Assembly: GCA_022606135.1 (NCBI GenBank)
Contig: JABYQN010000001.1
Span: forward strand, 3,286,001-3,350,000
DNA from: Fomes fomentarius
Lineage: Eukaryota > Basidiomycota > Agaricomycetes > Polyporales > Polyporaceae
Length of the DNA stretch: 64,000 nt
Direction: 5' to 3'
Made by a program: the position numbers and the translations under genes. Shown piece after piece: positions 48,188 through 58,125 of the stretch. Position 1 is the stretch's first letter; each line of letters begins with the position of its first letter. Below the pieces are notes generated by a model. That model had not been told where the DNA came from. It ran no database searches and saw only the letters and a list, made by a program, of their open reading frames with translations.

Positions 48188-48584
48188 GTTGTCCTCCCTG
48201 TAGCATATCGTGTAGTCCCGTGCTTTTTCTTGTTTCGTCATCGACGTTGTATTGCGCAGCTTCCGCGACTATAGCATAACACCACGACCGTATCATTCCG
48301 CGTTCCGCATGAAAGTCATGAGGTAGAGATGGCCGCCCACTAGTCGCGCAGAGGAATGCATCTGGATTGCGAGTGATGTACTAAAGCACGGCGAGATTTG
48401 GATTTCGTTGCGATAGTCCGGCGAGGTCGTTCTGGGCTAAGGACGGAGGAAGCCGTGCCGCCCCTCGCCGGCCAATTGGAGGTTGCCTTTTCGTGTCGTC
48501 AATCGGGCGCCTGTCTTCTATCCCTCCACCCGACACGCATTTCTTCTCTTGCCTTCCTAACTCTCCCTCCTCCGCCTCGTCCCA
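48188..48584. other. Intergenic, promoter of the COX gene
   Basis: 397 bp between two genes on the same strand. No further gene seen. Confidence 0.5.
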
Positions 48585-49317
48585 ATGCAAGCCCTCCGCC
48601 TGGCGCGTCCTCGACTCCCCCTTCGCCCTGCCTCGCGCGCATTCGCCGCTGCGGCGGCCTCCGCCCACTCTACGCCCACCGCGTCCAGTGCGCCCGCGTC
48701 GGCCGTCATCCCGCTCTCAAACGTCGAGGCGATGTGGGAGCGTCTCTCCGCGGACGAGCAGGTTGTTATCCACCAGCAGCTCGAGGAGCTCCAGAAGAAG
48801 GACTGGAAGACGCTTTCCATTGACGAAAAGAAGGCCGGTGCGTGCCCTCCCCGCCTCCCCGTTGCGCCGAGCCATTTTCGCTGACGGGCGTCGGGTGCGT
48901 GTCCTTGCAGCATACTACGTCGCCTTTGGTCCGCATGGCCCCCGTGCCCCGATCGACCCGCCTGGGACGACCCCGAAGGTCGTCTTCGGCGTGACGGCTC
49001 TCATTGCCTCGGCCGGTATCATCTTCTACGCTATCCGTGCAACGGGTACGTCTCTCTCTACCTCCTGCATGCGTATCCTCCGCTTGACACGTCGGTGCAG
49101 CCCCACCTCCTCCCAGGACCATCACGAAGGAGTGGGAGCAGGCCATGAACGAGCGCGCGCTCGAGCAAAAGTCGAACCCCATTCACGGTGCGTCCCGATA
49201 TCACCCATGAATGTCAGGTCTCGGCTTCAGTTGACATGGGACCCCTCCCGACTTTCCGAACACACAGGCATCGCAGCAGAGGATTACAAGGGCCCTGGCT
49301 TCGTCACGCACAAATAG
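48585..49317 (+). CDS. COX5: Cytochrome c oxidase subunit 5 (mammalian subunit IV)
   Basis: A nuclear-encoded subunit of respiratory complex IV with one transmembrane helix. Four exons (48585-48837, 48911-49045, 49101-49187, 49268-49317) give about 174 residues. The N-terminus MQALRLARPRLPLRPASRAF is an Arg/Ala-rich mitochondrial presequence. IPLSNVEAMWERLSADEQ and EELQKKDWKTLSIDEKKAAY are the matrix domain blocks of the family, VVFGVTALIASAGIIFYAI is the membrane helix, and TITKEWEQAMNERALEQKSN with GPGFVTHK form the intermembrane-space end. The protein is complete. Confidence 0.92.
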
Positions 49318-49673
49318 ATTCGCGTGCAGCGGCTCATGTTCTCACCGTAGACGGAACATGCACCATCCTCGCCTGCTGGGCACGGATGGGCAGGAGACGA
49401 CTGTCCGCCGTGCAACGTTGACGGCGGGGACGGATGCTCGTACCTACTTACTAGTAATCTCCTGTCATATTCCTGCGCTCTCAACCAACTTGAATTGCAG
49501 AACTAGACCATATGCGTTAAGGCGTCCTATGCATCTTCTAACGGATTGTCGACATTGTTGAGTGCGTCATGCCTGGCCAAGTCTTCGCCTCGATTCCAGA
49601 AAAAAGTCAAGCCCGCGCATATCAATGGGAACGATGTGATGCGACAGCCAGTAGAATACAGTCCGCGACGGAA
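49318..49673. other. Convergent intergenic region
   Basis: 356 bp between the 3' ends of the COX gene and RPN8. No gene seen. Confidence 0.5.
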
Positions 49674-50931
49674 CTACAATCCCTTGTCTTCAGTGCTCGT
49701 TTTACTTGAGTCCTTCTCACCCTTGTCCTTCTCTTCGCTCTTCCCCTTCGTCTTCTCCTTCTCCTTCTCACCCTTGCTCTCCTCCAATTCTGCTCGTCCA
49801 ATCGACGCCTTGTTGTCCACGAGTGCATGGAGCGCAATGACAGCGCGCAGCAGGCTACTGACGTATACGACCAGCATCTCGTCGTTCGTTGTGGTAGCGA
49901 AACTTTGCGTCACCTCGGGGTCGTTCAGGTCAGGGAGGAGATTGAGGGCATCCTGTAAGTGATACGATATTTGGTGGTTCAAGGGCATCTTGCCGGAGGC
50001 GACCTCGACAAGATATGACTGGACGTCGGCGAGGCGGGATTGGAGGCCGCGTAGAGAGGCGAGCTGCTCAGCGACGCGCGTCGCGAGAGTGGTAGTGGTC
50101 GAGTCCTTGATATCTCGTAGCAGGTGCTCGACACCGATCTCCTCCGCTTCCTCTGCCTCAATGGCTGAGGGGACGTGCAGGAACGTCTTTCGTGTCTCTG
50201 TGCCGTCCTGTACCGAGAGTGAGCAATTCCAAACGGTACTACATAGAAGTAGATACGTACGTCCTTGATCTCCTCCACTGCAAAGTACGCGTCGGTCGGA
50301 ATCCCGACCGTCTGTGGTCGTACGTCGACGATGACCATTACGGGCCGCGCGATGAACATCTTTAGCAGGTTGTTGATCTCCTGGTCTGACGCGCGCAACT
50401 TCGGACCTGTGTGGTACCACCCGATCATCCGCTCACGCGCTGTAGCGAGAGACAAAACGACAAGCAAAGTAAGAGCAAAGGCACGCAGGTAGTATGACGA
50501 CATGAGCAAAGCGGCGGAGGGGAGCGGACGGCGAACTTACGGACCGTTGACCTTCTTGAACATCTCCCACATGCCATCGATGAAGTTGTGGTCGAGGAAC
50601 CATGTCTTGCTGTCTTTCTCGTCCTCCTCGAACGGAATGCCAAACGAGTTCGCGACGTTGATTGTGGTGCCGTTGTCCTGGCCCAGGAGGATGCCAACGA
50701 CGCGCTTGCTGGAGCCTCGCGATATCGAACGTGCGTGGTGGTCCGCTACTGAGAGCAGCACGAGAGGATGAACGACTGTGGCTCCAGGATTTAGTATGCC
50801 TCAGGCGAGACCATCTGCTTCAGAAGCACACACCGACGGTGGTATTTGAGAGAGCTGAAAGCTGTTTCTAGTGAGCCGACGGACCTGGCACACGCAAGGA
50901 TGCATACCTGTTCTGTTGTTGTTGCGACCAT
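49674..50931 (-). CDS. RPN8: 26S proteasome regulatory subunit Rpn8
   Basis: The MPN-domain partner of the deubiquitinase Rpn11 in the proteasome lid. Five exons (50931-50908, 50867-50834, 50775-50545, 50439-50261, 50207-49674) give about 333 residues. The MPN domain starts at [20 protein letters not shown] and carries [46 protein letters not shown] and [11 protein letters not shown]. The JAMM zinc ligands are absent, as expected for Rpn8, so it should be inactive as a protease. The C-terminal helices used in lid assembly ([20 protein letters not shown]) are followed by a Lys/Glu/Ser-rich tail. Exon 3 must end at a GTCCGT donor to keep [13 protein letters not shown] in frame, although GTAAGT four bases later looks stronger. 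Confidence 0.93.
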
Positions 50932-51360
50932 GACTGGCGTATGACGGAGGAAAGAGTGCAGAACGGCAAGCAGGAAAGTGGCTGAGCGCACTCGACGCGC
51001 GTACCTTGTCGTACGCGTCCTACTCTGTTTGCACGTGTTGTTCAACGCCTCCGAACGCGTCCCAATACGGTAATCGCTACCATCCTCCAGCCATTACCGT
51101 TACCCAGAAGCTATTGCTCTGCCGCGACTGTTGTGTGTGTCTTGCGTGCAAGCATCCTGTCTCAGCTATCCGTTAAACTCTACCGCTTCGCAATTCCATC
51201 CTTCAGGCTAGTCCCTTGTGTCTCTCTCATCTAGATCTATGGTCGACTCTGGTCCTCCAGAAAGGTGGACATCTTTTTGTCACGTTCGGCGGGTGTTGAC
51301 CTCGATGTCAGCCTTATAGCCTTATAATCAAGAATAAACCGAAGCTTCATCTCTCAGGTC
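50932..51360. other. No gene seen
   Basis: About 430 bp upstream of RPN8, before the F-box/LRR relic. Confidence 0.45.
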
Positions 51361-52382
51361 ATCTTCAGGCCCACGCTCTACCAATCCAGTCCCTTCCTCT
51401 CGAGTTCCAGAATCAAGATGCGCGCGCTGTCCAGACCTGGATAGAGAGACTTGGGCTGAAGCTCGAGTCCCTCTCGCTCTAAAACACTGCCGACCGCTAT
51501 GTATCGGTTGCCGGCGAGCGGATATGGACTCACTCGAACTCGTTCGATATATACCCGGGGTACTATCATCAGATCCCCTTCACTTTTTCTTTCACTCTCC
51601 CGACTCGAGTTGAGGGACTGCCCTTGGCCAGACATTCCAGAACAATTTGCAGGATACTTCTCTGAAACGTTGCGATGTTGTTTAGCTCTAGAGAGCTTTC
51701 TCATTGCTCATTGCAAACATGTTTTGCAGGCCAAATACTAATCTCCTCCCTAACCTCCGAGAGCTCGTTCTCCACGACACATATGCCCATCTTCCCACTG
51801 ATTTCGGGTCCCAGCGACGTTGCAGTACATTTAGAGGCGATCTGTCGTCTATGGGAGGATTGGAGGGGCATCTGTCCTTACCGTTCATGACGTCGAGGAC
51901 TACGTCGCTCGTTTGGCGACATTTCCCCCTGAGCACCCGCGGTCCACGACCATCATCCGTAAGCCAGACCGATGCTTGACAACGACGCAAGACTCGATTA
52001 CTGCCCCATCGTCTCAGACGTCCTCGAAGAACTCCTGCAGTTGGGGCCGATCGTTCATCCTACCAACCCAAAAATCCATGCTCCAGCTCCAGGAGCTTCC
52101 AATGTAGCTGGGTACATATAGATAGGCCTAGTATACACCCACCTTGGGCATCGAGGAGCTGGTCATCTGGTAGTCAACAATGGATGCTCGCGCTGTGCCT
52201 ATACCTCCGTGTCGCACGAGATGAGCACATCCTTCATCGTCAACTGAATTCATTGCTAATGGCGCAGACCTCAGTGACGCACGTCTGTCACGGTTGAATG
52301 ATATGACGAGATTGAAGACTTACTTTATCTTCAACAAGGCAAGTCCGATACGAGGGGTTCGAAATGCAAACGAGCACTTATG
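51361..52382 (+). pseudogene. Relic of an F-box/leucine-rich-repeat gene
   Basis: Leucine-rich fragments occur in order on the plus strand but in different frames broken by stops: LPIQSLPLEF and VQTWIERLGLKLESLSL (about 51,380-51,480), LSRLELRDCPWPDIP and LALESFLIAHCKH (about 51,590-51,720), LLPNLRELVLHD (about 51,740-51,775), VEDYVARLATFPPEHP (about 51,890-51,940) and DLSDARLSRLNDMTRLKTYF (about 52,270-52,330). The spacing and wording resemble the LRR part of basidiomycete F-box proteins. No F-box is seen and no set of introns restores a single frame, so I call it a relic. It is unrelated in detail to the F-box-like array at 19-29 kb. Confidence 0.4.
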
Positions 52383-52799
52383 ATGTGTTGTCGATATACG
52401 CAAGAATCATATCTAGTTTCTTCCCATAGTCGTTCCTGTTCTTCAAGTTTAGGGTCCCCGAGATATCCGGTTGTGGTCAAAATCGTGAATAGTGATCATT
52501 TGATATATTTGTTCTTCTGCATTGACCTTCCGAGTGCCTTGTGGAATAAACCTTGCGTACTGACCGTACTCGTCTAATCGTAGTCTCATTAACCTACTAC
52601 TGCCTGGATGTGAAGTGCACTATTGACTTGAGTCTTGAGTGGGTTATGTGGCGCGAACTCGAAGTTCTGAGCGCTTAAATATACCAAATTGGGAAAACTT
52701 GTCGTTCGGCGCTTAGTCTACGTTTGCAACGTTGACGGTGAGGAAACGCTCTCTGCCCGTGTCTCGTTCTACCCGCCCCTCATTGACTTATACCAAGGC
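52383..52799. other. Promoter region of the uS7m gene
   Basis: About 400 bp without a gene. The frame of the next gene is open upstream to about 52,689, but the residues before the chosen start do not look like a targeting peptide. Confidence 0.45.
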
Positions 52800-53533
52800 A
52801 TGCTGTCTATTACTCGCAATGCAGTAGCAAGAACAACATCCTGTCGTACCGCCGTTGCCAACGTGCGGTCACTGACCACGGAGAGCAGCGCACAAGCATC
52901 CTCCCTCCCCGGCGCGGCAGAGGCGGGTGCGATTTCCTCCATCCCCGAGCAAGCATCCAGCACCGCCGGTCCCTCCTCCATTACGCGTCATGCGCAAGCT
53001 CCTGCCATCCACGTCCCGCCCGCCGAGGACCCCCTCCTGCACCTGTTCACGTCCCTCATCATGAGAGATGGCAAGCGACAGCAAGCCTCTGCCATCATCT
53101 CGAAGATGCTTCTGCACATCCACGCGTTCACCAAAGCGCCCCCGCTCCCCATTGTCCGCCAGGCCGTCGACATGGCGGCGCCGCTCCTCCGCTGCAGGAG
53201 CTTCAAGCGCGCTGCGAAGCAGTTCGTGTTCCCCATGCCGCTGACCGAGCGGCAGCGCACGCGCCAGGCGGTCGACTGGATACTGGAGGCGTCGAAAGCA
53301 AAAGGCGGGAAAGGTGCGGGGGAGAGGGTGGCGAGAGAGATCATCGCGGTCATAAAGGGGGACAGCACGGTGCTCAAATTGAAGTCAGATGTGCACAAAC
53401 TGGCTGTTCTGCACAGGTGGGTGTCCGGAACTATCTGTGGTGTGCAGCGTCGGCTCAATGTGTTGTGGACGATGTTCTTTGCAGAGGAAATGTCGTACGG
53501 CCGCCAAGGGTGCCCAGATCGAACAGGAACTAG
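52800..53533 (+). CDS. RSM7: Mitochondrial small ribosomal subunit protein uS7m
   Basis: Binds the 3' domain of mitochondrial small-subunit rRNA. Two exons (52800-53416, 53485-53533) give about 221 residues. MLSITRNAVARTTSCRTAVA is a good mitochondrial presequence, so I chose this start over the open frame further upstream. The S7 fold begins at HVPPAEDPLLHLFTSLIMRD, with GKRQQASAIISKMLLHI, QAVDMAAPLLRCRSFKRAAK, FPMPLTERQRTRQAVDWILE and the terminal helix DVHKLAVLHRGNVVRPP. The acceptor is a doubled AG (gcag/ag), and the two choices differ by two bases and therefore by frame. The first gives the RGNVV ending, which looks like S7; the second would end at 53,649. Confidence 0.85.
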
Positions 53534-53887
53534 ACTCCCGCTCTGGCACGATGCGTTACATGTACAGCTCCAATATAATGCCGTGTGCGTGCACTTGGTG
53601 TGGTCAATCTGTTCGCCACATCCCTGATTATATAGACATGATGGTGTGAAGATGTTCACTTCGTCATCTGCATTGCATAGAAGTGCTTAGGGTGCAGGTT
53701 CTTGACAGTCTGCACACATGCATGCATGAGGCAACCAAGGATGAACATTGGTGATACAAATCCTCGTACATTGGATAGATTGTAAGCTACGTCTATGAGA
53801 ATGGTCACGAATAAACCGTGACGATTCGTTTGGTGTGGCGTATATCTATGGGATAAGAATGTATATGTGAGTCGATCATGGTGGCAT
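53534..53887. other. Convergent intergenic region
   Basis: About 350 bp between the 3' ends of RSM7 and the transporter gene. No gene seen. Confidence 0.5.
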
Positions 53888-55887
53888 TCAGACCTTGCCC
53901 CATAGCTTTCCGAGGATAATATAGCGTGTTAAGAACATGAATCCGCAAGCAACCATAACAGCAGTACCTTTTGAACGGCCGTACGACTGTTAGCCACTAT
54001 ATTTCGTACATGCGACGGGAGCCTGTGCATACCTGCGTAGACACCAGTGAATTTGAAGTTGCCAGTCGCTGCATTGATAGCACCCGAGATAGGTGGTCCG
54101 ACAACTGAGCCGAGAGCAATAAGGGTCATGCTCATCCCAACTCGTACACCAACATCGTGCGTGTCGCCCATGCGGACGACGGGCGCGACGAGAAGGGAGA
54201 CATACACCCCAGACGAACAGCTACATCAGGCGGATGACAGGATGAGCATTTTGCAAGGACTACGGAGCGAAGGAAGTTAGACACATACCCATAGAATATA
54301 GCGACGACGATGTTACCACCAATGCTCGTTGCGAACGGCCAGATGTAGGTCATGATACCGGCTAGGAGCGTTGCGGGGAGCATGACATTGATGGGGCCAG
54401 TGCGGTCTGCGACAATTCCCCCGACGACCCGGCCGACGGCGGAGCAGGCGTTCGCGATGGAGACGAGGTAGAACGAGAAGTTCTCTGAGATGCCCTCGGA
54501 CGCTGCGCTCACGTCGATATATGTGAGTACCTACGCGAAAATGTTCATCAATAACCCTGATCGTGTCTTTGTGCCGGGACAGCGAGGTACAGGTGGGACG
54601 AAATCGGTACGTACCGTGTAGATGCCTAGGAAGCACAAGAAACTCGACAAGCTGTACAGCGTAAACGGAACGGACTTGAAGACCGAGAAATCGATGAATG
54701 GGCCGGTGCGACGCCTGGGAGGGAGCCGCCGCGCTACGGTCTGCATAAGGATATCAGCCCTTAATAAGAGAGAGTGCTTGTAGCAATACGAATGACTTAC
54801 AGCGAGCATGATTGAGATCAGCACGATCTCAATAAAGCCTAGAACGCGCATCGTCCATTGAAAGCTACAGCGTAGGTGCATCAGTATTTGAGGTTTGTGA
54901 GCAGCCTGACATAGCGGACGTACCCCACCCTAACTATGAGGTTACGGACGATGATGGGATAGAGCGTGCCGCCGACACTGGAGCCGAGTGCCATGATACC
55001 CAGAGCCAGTCCTAGTCTATGCTTGAACCAGTGAGCAGGGCAGCCCATTATGGTTGCGAATATGACACCGCAACCAAACTAAGTTGATGTTTGTCAGCTG
55101 TCTGTCAGCAATCAGATAGGACATGGAACGCGCTAGGTAAGTCACGTACTCCGGTCGCTATGCCTTGACACAGGATGAAGTGCCAATATTTTGTACACTG
55201 TGCCGTGAGGAAAGTCGTTGCCACTATGAGTGCACCAGCGATGCCAAGCGGAAACTTGAGGTAGCCCATGTCGAAAATGCGACCGACCACGAGACCTGGG
55301 ATGAAGACCAGTGCGTACTAGTGTATGGTATGAGCGGATATGACCCATTTGGTGGTTGGATCTGAATCACCTGCACAGACCCAATCCATGCACTGCAAAA
55401 CATCGAGTCAGTGATTTCTTTGATGTCGCATGCGTGAGCCTACTGACATTGCGGAAGGGGAGGTTCCTGCGAGGAGGTTTGTTGTGTAGTATGCTTGAAA
55501 GACCTATAGAACGACTCGCGCTTGAGCGAATTAGAATTGAATATACCGTAGCGAAACTCACACCCCATGCATTGACTAGACCGAATGTCGCACAAGTTCC
55601 GGATGCACACTGCGTAGCTCGGTCAGAACCTTGTAAGGGGGATGTATACTTCAAATAGATCCACTCACGCCAAGCACGATCATCCACGCCCGCATACCTC
55701 CATCAGGATGCTCGCCGTACTCGGCGTCCCCGGCCGCGGTTGTCAGATCGGCCGCAGCTTCCGACTGTTGCTTTTCCTGCACTTCGACCTTTTTCTCTTC
55801 GTCGTCCACTTGCGGACGGGAGAGGGCGTCGTGGACGGTGTGGGTGGACGAAGTAGCTGAGCTCCTAACAGTTTCTTGATGTGGCAT
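53888..55887 (-). CDS. MFS transporter, monocarboxylate-porter-like
   Basis: Eleven exons (55887-55669, 55609-55562, 55503-55448, 55392-55371, 55317-55150, 55078-54924, 54864-54801, 54740-54615, 54530-54289, 54220-54033, 53967-53888) give about 455 residues. A hydrophilic, acidic N-terminus of about 60 residues leads to PDGGMRAWMIVLGCASG, the typical first helix of fungal MCT-like porters. GVFQAYYTTNLLAG, MAWIGSVQ-like IAWIGSVQYALVFIPGLVVG, FGCGVIFATIMGCPAHWFKH and RLGLALGIMALGSSVGGTLY follow, then a cytoplasmic loop (RRLPPRRRTGPFIDF) and the second half with GRVVGGIVADRTGPINVMLP and GMSMTLIALGSVVGPPISGA. About twelve membrane helices are expected. The family moves monocarboxylates or related metabolites across the plasma membrane; the substrate cannot be inferred. 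Exon 4 is only 22 nt. Confidence 0.9.
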
Positions 55888-56608
55888 GGTGAGTCGTCAG
55901 GGTCACGAACACGGAATGTACAGGGAGAGGAGAGGCTGGAACATGGGGCATCCCATGTTTGACAACATAATATATATGATGTTCGCCCCCGTTGTCCCGG
56001 ACATCCGGCTCGGCATTGTGAGAATAGTGGCCGTGTGATCAGGCAATCGGACGCGTTACAGAGTGGTAACCGCCTCGTACGAGGATCCACTATGTTTGAC
56101 TCAGACCGAGTCACTGACCAAGGTTTGGGCGATAGTAAAGGTAGAAGGTGATCGTCTATGCTTGACTCAGTCACTGACCAAGCTTAAGGTTCAATGTGCG
56201 ATAGTTAAGGTAGAAGGTGATCGTCCGACTCGTACGTGTATAGTACGAGGATACTAGGAGGTGACACACCATCCTAGGTAGTAAGACTTGGATATGACTC
56301 CCTATGATTGAGCTACTATGACGGGATCACCGACAAGGAGGCAGCCTCGTTGAAGTGGCCCGCTCGAATATGATTCTGAATGTCGCTCTCTTCTCCAGCC
56401 AGGCGCCAATCCAGGCCCGATCCGACTCCGATCAATTTTGCCAACCATGTGGAGTAAACCTTCAGGCGCTCGTCTCTACTGAACCTTATTGGCTCGGCGC
56501 TTCCCAAAATTTCTACACGGATTCCTGGGAGTCCGCACGTCCTGAACACCAGCTTAGCACACTCATCATTGTCGGACTCCCAATCCGTCTACATCGCAGG
56601 GCAATAAG
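55888..56608. other. Divergent intergenic region, transporter / fibrillarin
   Basis: 721 bp between divergent start codons. It contains the tandem repeat at 56,092-56,225. No gene is seen. Confidence 0.5.
56092..56225 (+). repeat. Two-copy tandem direct repeat, about 67 bp
   Basis: Unit 1 (56,092-56,157) and unit 2 (56,158-56,225) both begin atg(t/c)ttgactcag, share cagtcactgaccaag or a close variant, contain gcgatagt(t)aaaggtagaa-like text, and end aggtagaaggtgatcgtc. They differ by a 4-5 bp gap near the start and by an insertion in the middle. The repeat lies between two divergent promoters and could be a duplicated regulatory segment, though nothing proves this. Confidence 0.8.
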
Positions 56609-57831
56609 ATGGCATTTGGTGAGTGCGGGTGCGTCTACACATCTATACTCTCACTTCATGTAACTTGAACAGGTGCTCCTGGTGGACGCGGCGGCTTTGG
56701 CGGAAGAGGAGGAGGACGCGGTGGGGGAGGTGGAAGGGGTGCCCCAAGAGGGCGTGGTGGACCTCCTGGCCGTGGCGGACGCGGTATGGTATGATTACTA
56801 TAAGTTAACCGTCCTTTGCTGAACAGTCAACGTTATAGGCGGAGGACGCGGTGGAGGAGTCGTGAAGCGCGGTGCACCTATGGGCCGCGGTGGACGCGGT
56901 GCTCCTCGAGGTGGCAGAGGTGGCCGTGGCGGGGGAAGGGGTGGTGCTAGGGGCGGCTCGAATGTGATACTCAAGCCTCACCGACACCCTGGTGTCTTCA
57001 TCGCTGAGGGTAAAGAGAGCTTGTTGGTCACCAAAAACCTTGTCCCCGGAGAAGCTGTCTACGGCGAGAAGCGGATATCCATCGACGGTGGAGTCGACGG
57101 GACGAAAACCGAGTACCGTGTATGGAACCCCTTCCGGAGCAAGCTCGCTGCAGGTGTCCTTGGTGGTCTCGACAGTATTTTCATCGAGCCAGGCAAGAAG
57201 GTTCTCTACCTCGGTGCTGCCAGTGGTACTAGTGTCTCCCATGTCGCTGATATCGTCGGTCCGGTGCGTATCATATCTCTCTTTGCCCACGCCGTGTCTT
57301 AACCGTCTTCGTAGGAGGGTGTTGTCTACGCTGTGGAGTTTTCCCTTCGTTCAGGACGTGATCTGATCAGCATGGCGAAAAAGCGAACAAACGTTATTCG
57401 TACGTCGTGTTTTCCCGTCATCCCTATCACATTGCTCACGTCTCCCTCAGCGATTCTTGAGGATGCTCGTGCTCCTCAAAGATATCGCATGCTCTTGTCG
57501 ACCGTTGACGTCATTTTCGCCGATGTTGCTCAACCTGACCAAGCGCGTATCGTGATACTCAACGCAGAGTACTTCTTGAAGAACGAGGGTCACATCGTGA
57601 TCTCAATCAAGGCGAGCTGTGTCGACTCCACCGTCCCCCCAGAAGTCGTGTTCGCCAGCGAGGTCGACACTCTGAAAGCGAGCAACATCAAGCCTATAGA
57701 GCAAGTCACACTTGAACCATATGAACGTGACCACGCAATGGTAACAGGTGGGCTATGTTACTCCGTTCTCCTTACCGCTGTCCTAATACACTGCTGCAGG
57801 CAAATATTTGCGTCATGGGCAAAAAGAGTAG
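56609..57831 (+). CDS. NOP1: Fibrillarin, rRNA 2'-O-methyltransferase
   Basis: The nucleolar methyltransferase of box C/D snoRNPs. Six exons (56609-56618, 56673-56783, 56839-57263, 57315-57399, 57451-57747, 57800-57831) encode 319 residues; the first coding exon is 10 nt. The N-terminal 80 residues are a Gly/Arg-rich GAR domain ([15 protein letters not shown] and more), expected to be arginine-methylated. The catalytic domain follows: [35 protein letters not shown], the SAM-binding [50 protein letters not shown] and the [13 protein letters not shown]-terminal block ending in [10 protein letters not shown]. Two introns flank or interrupt the GAR coding exons. Confidence 0.96.
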
Positions 57832-58125
57832 TCAGTGTGTGTGTAGTATTGCTCTCGTTCCATTGTTCTGTTTGGCATCTGTTTTACTGCATCATTTGTA
57901 TTCCGTAGTACCTCGAAAACTTATTTACTGTCGACTAAGACTGCAGATCAGTACATTCCGAGTGCTGCGGCCGCCACGTCAGGATGCTGCGCGAGGCTGC
58001 GGTGGCAGTGCGGAGAGATATGATGGGCATAGCCGACTAGACGCCCATTGTACCCCCTTCCCAAGTCCGCCACACATAAGCACGTTCCGTCACAACACGG
58101 CTCACTTACTTTCGCCAATTGGCTG

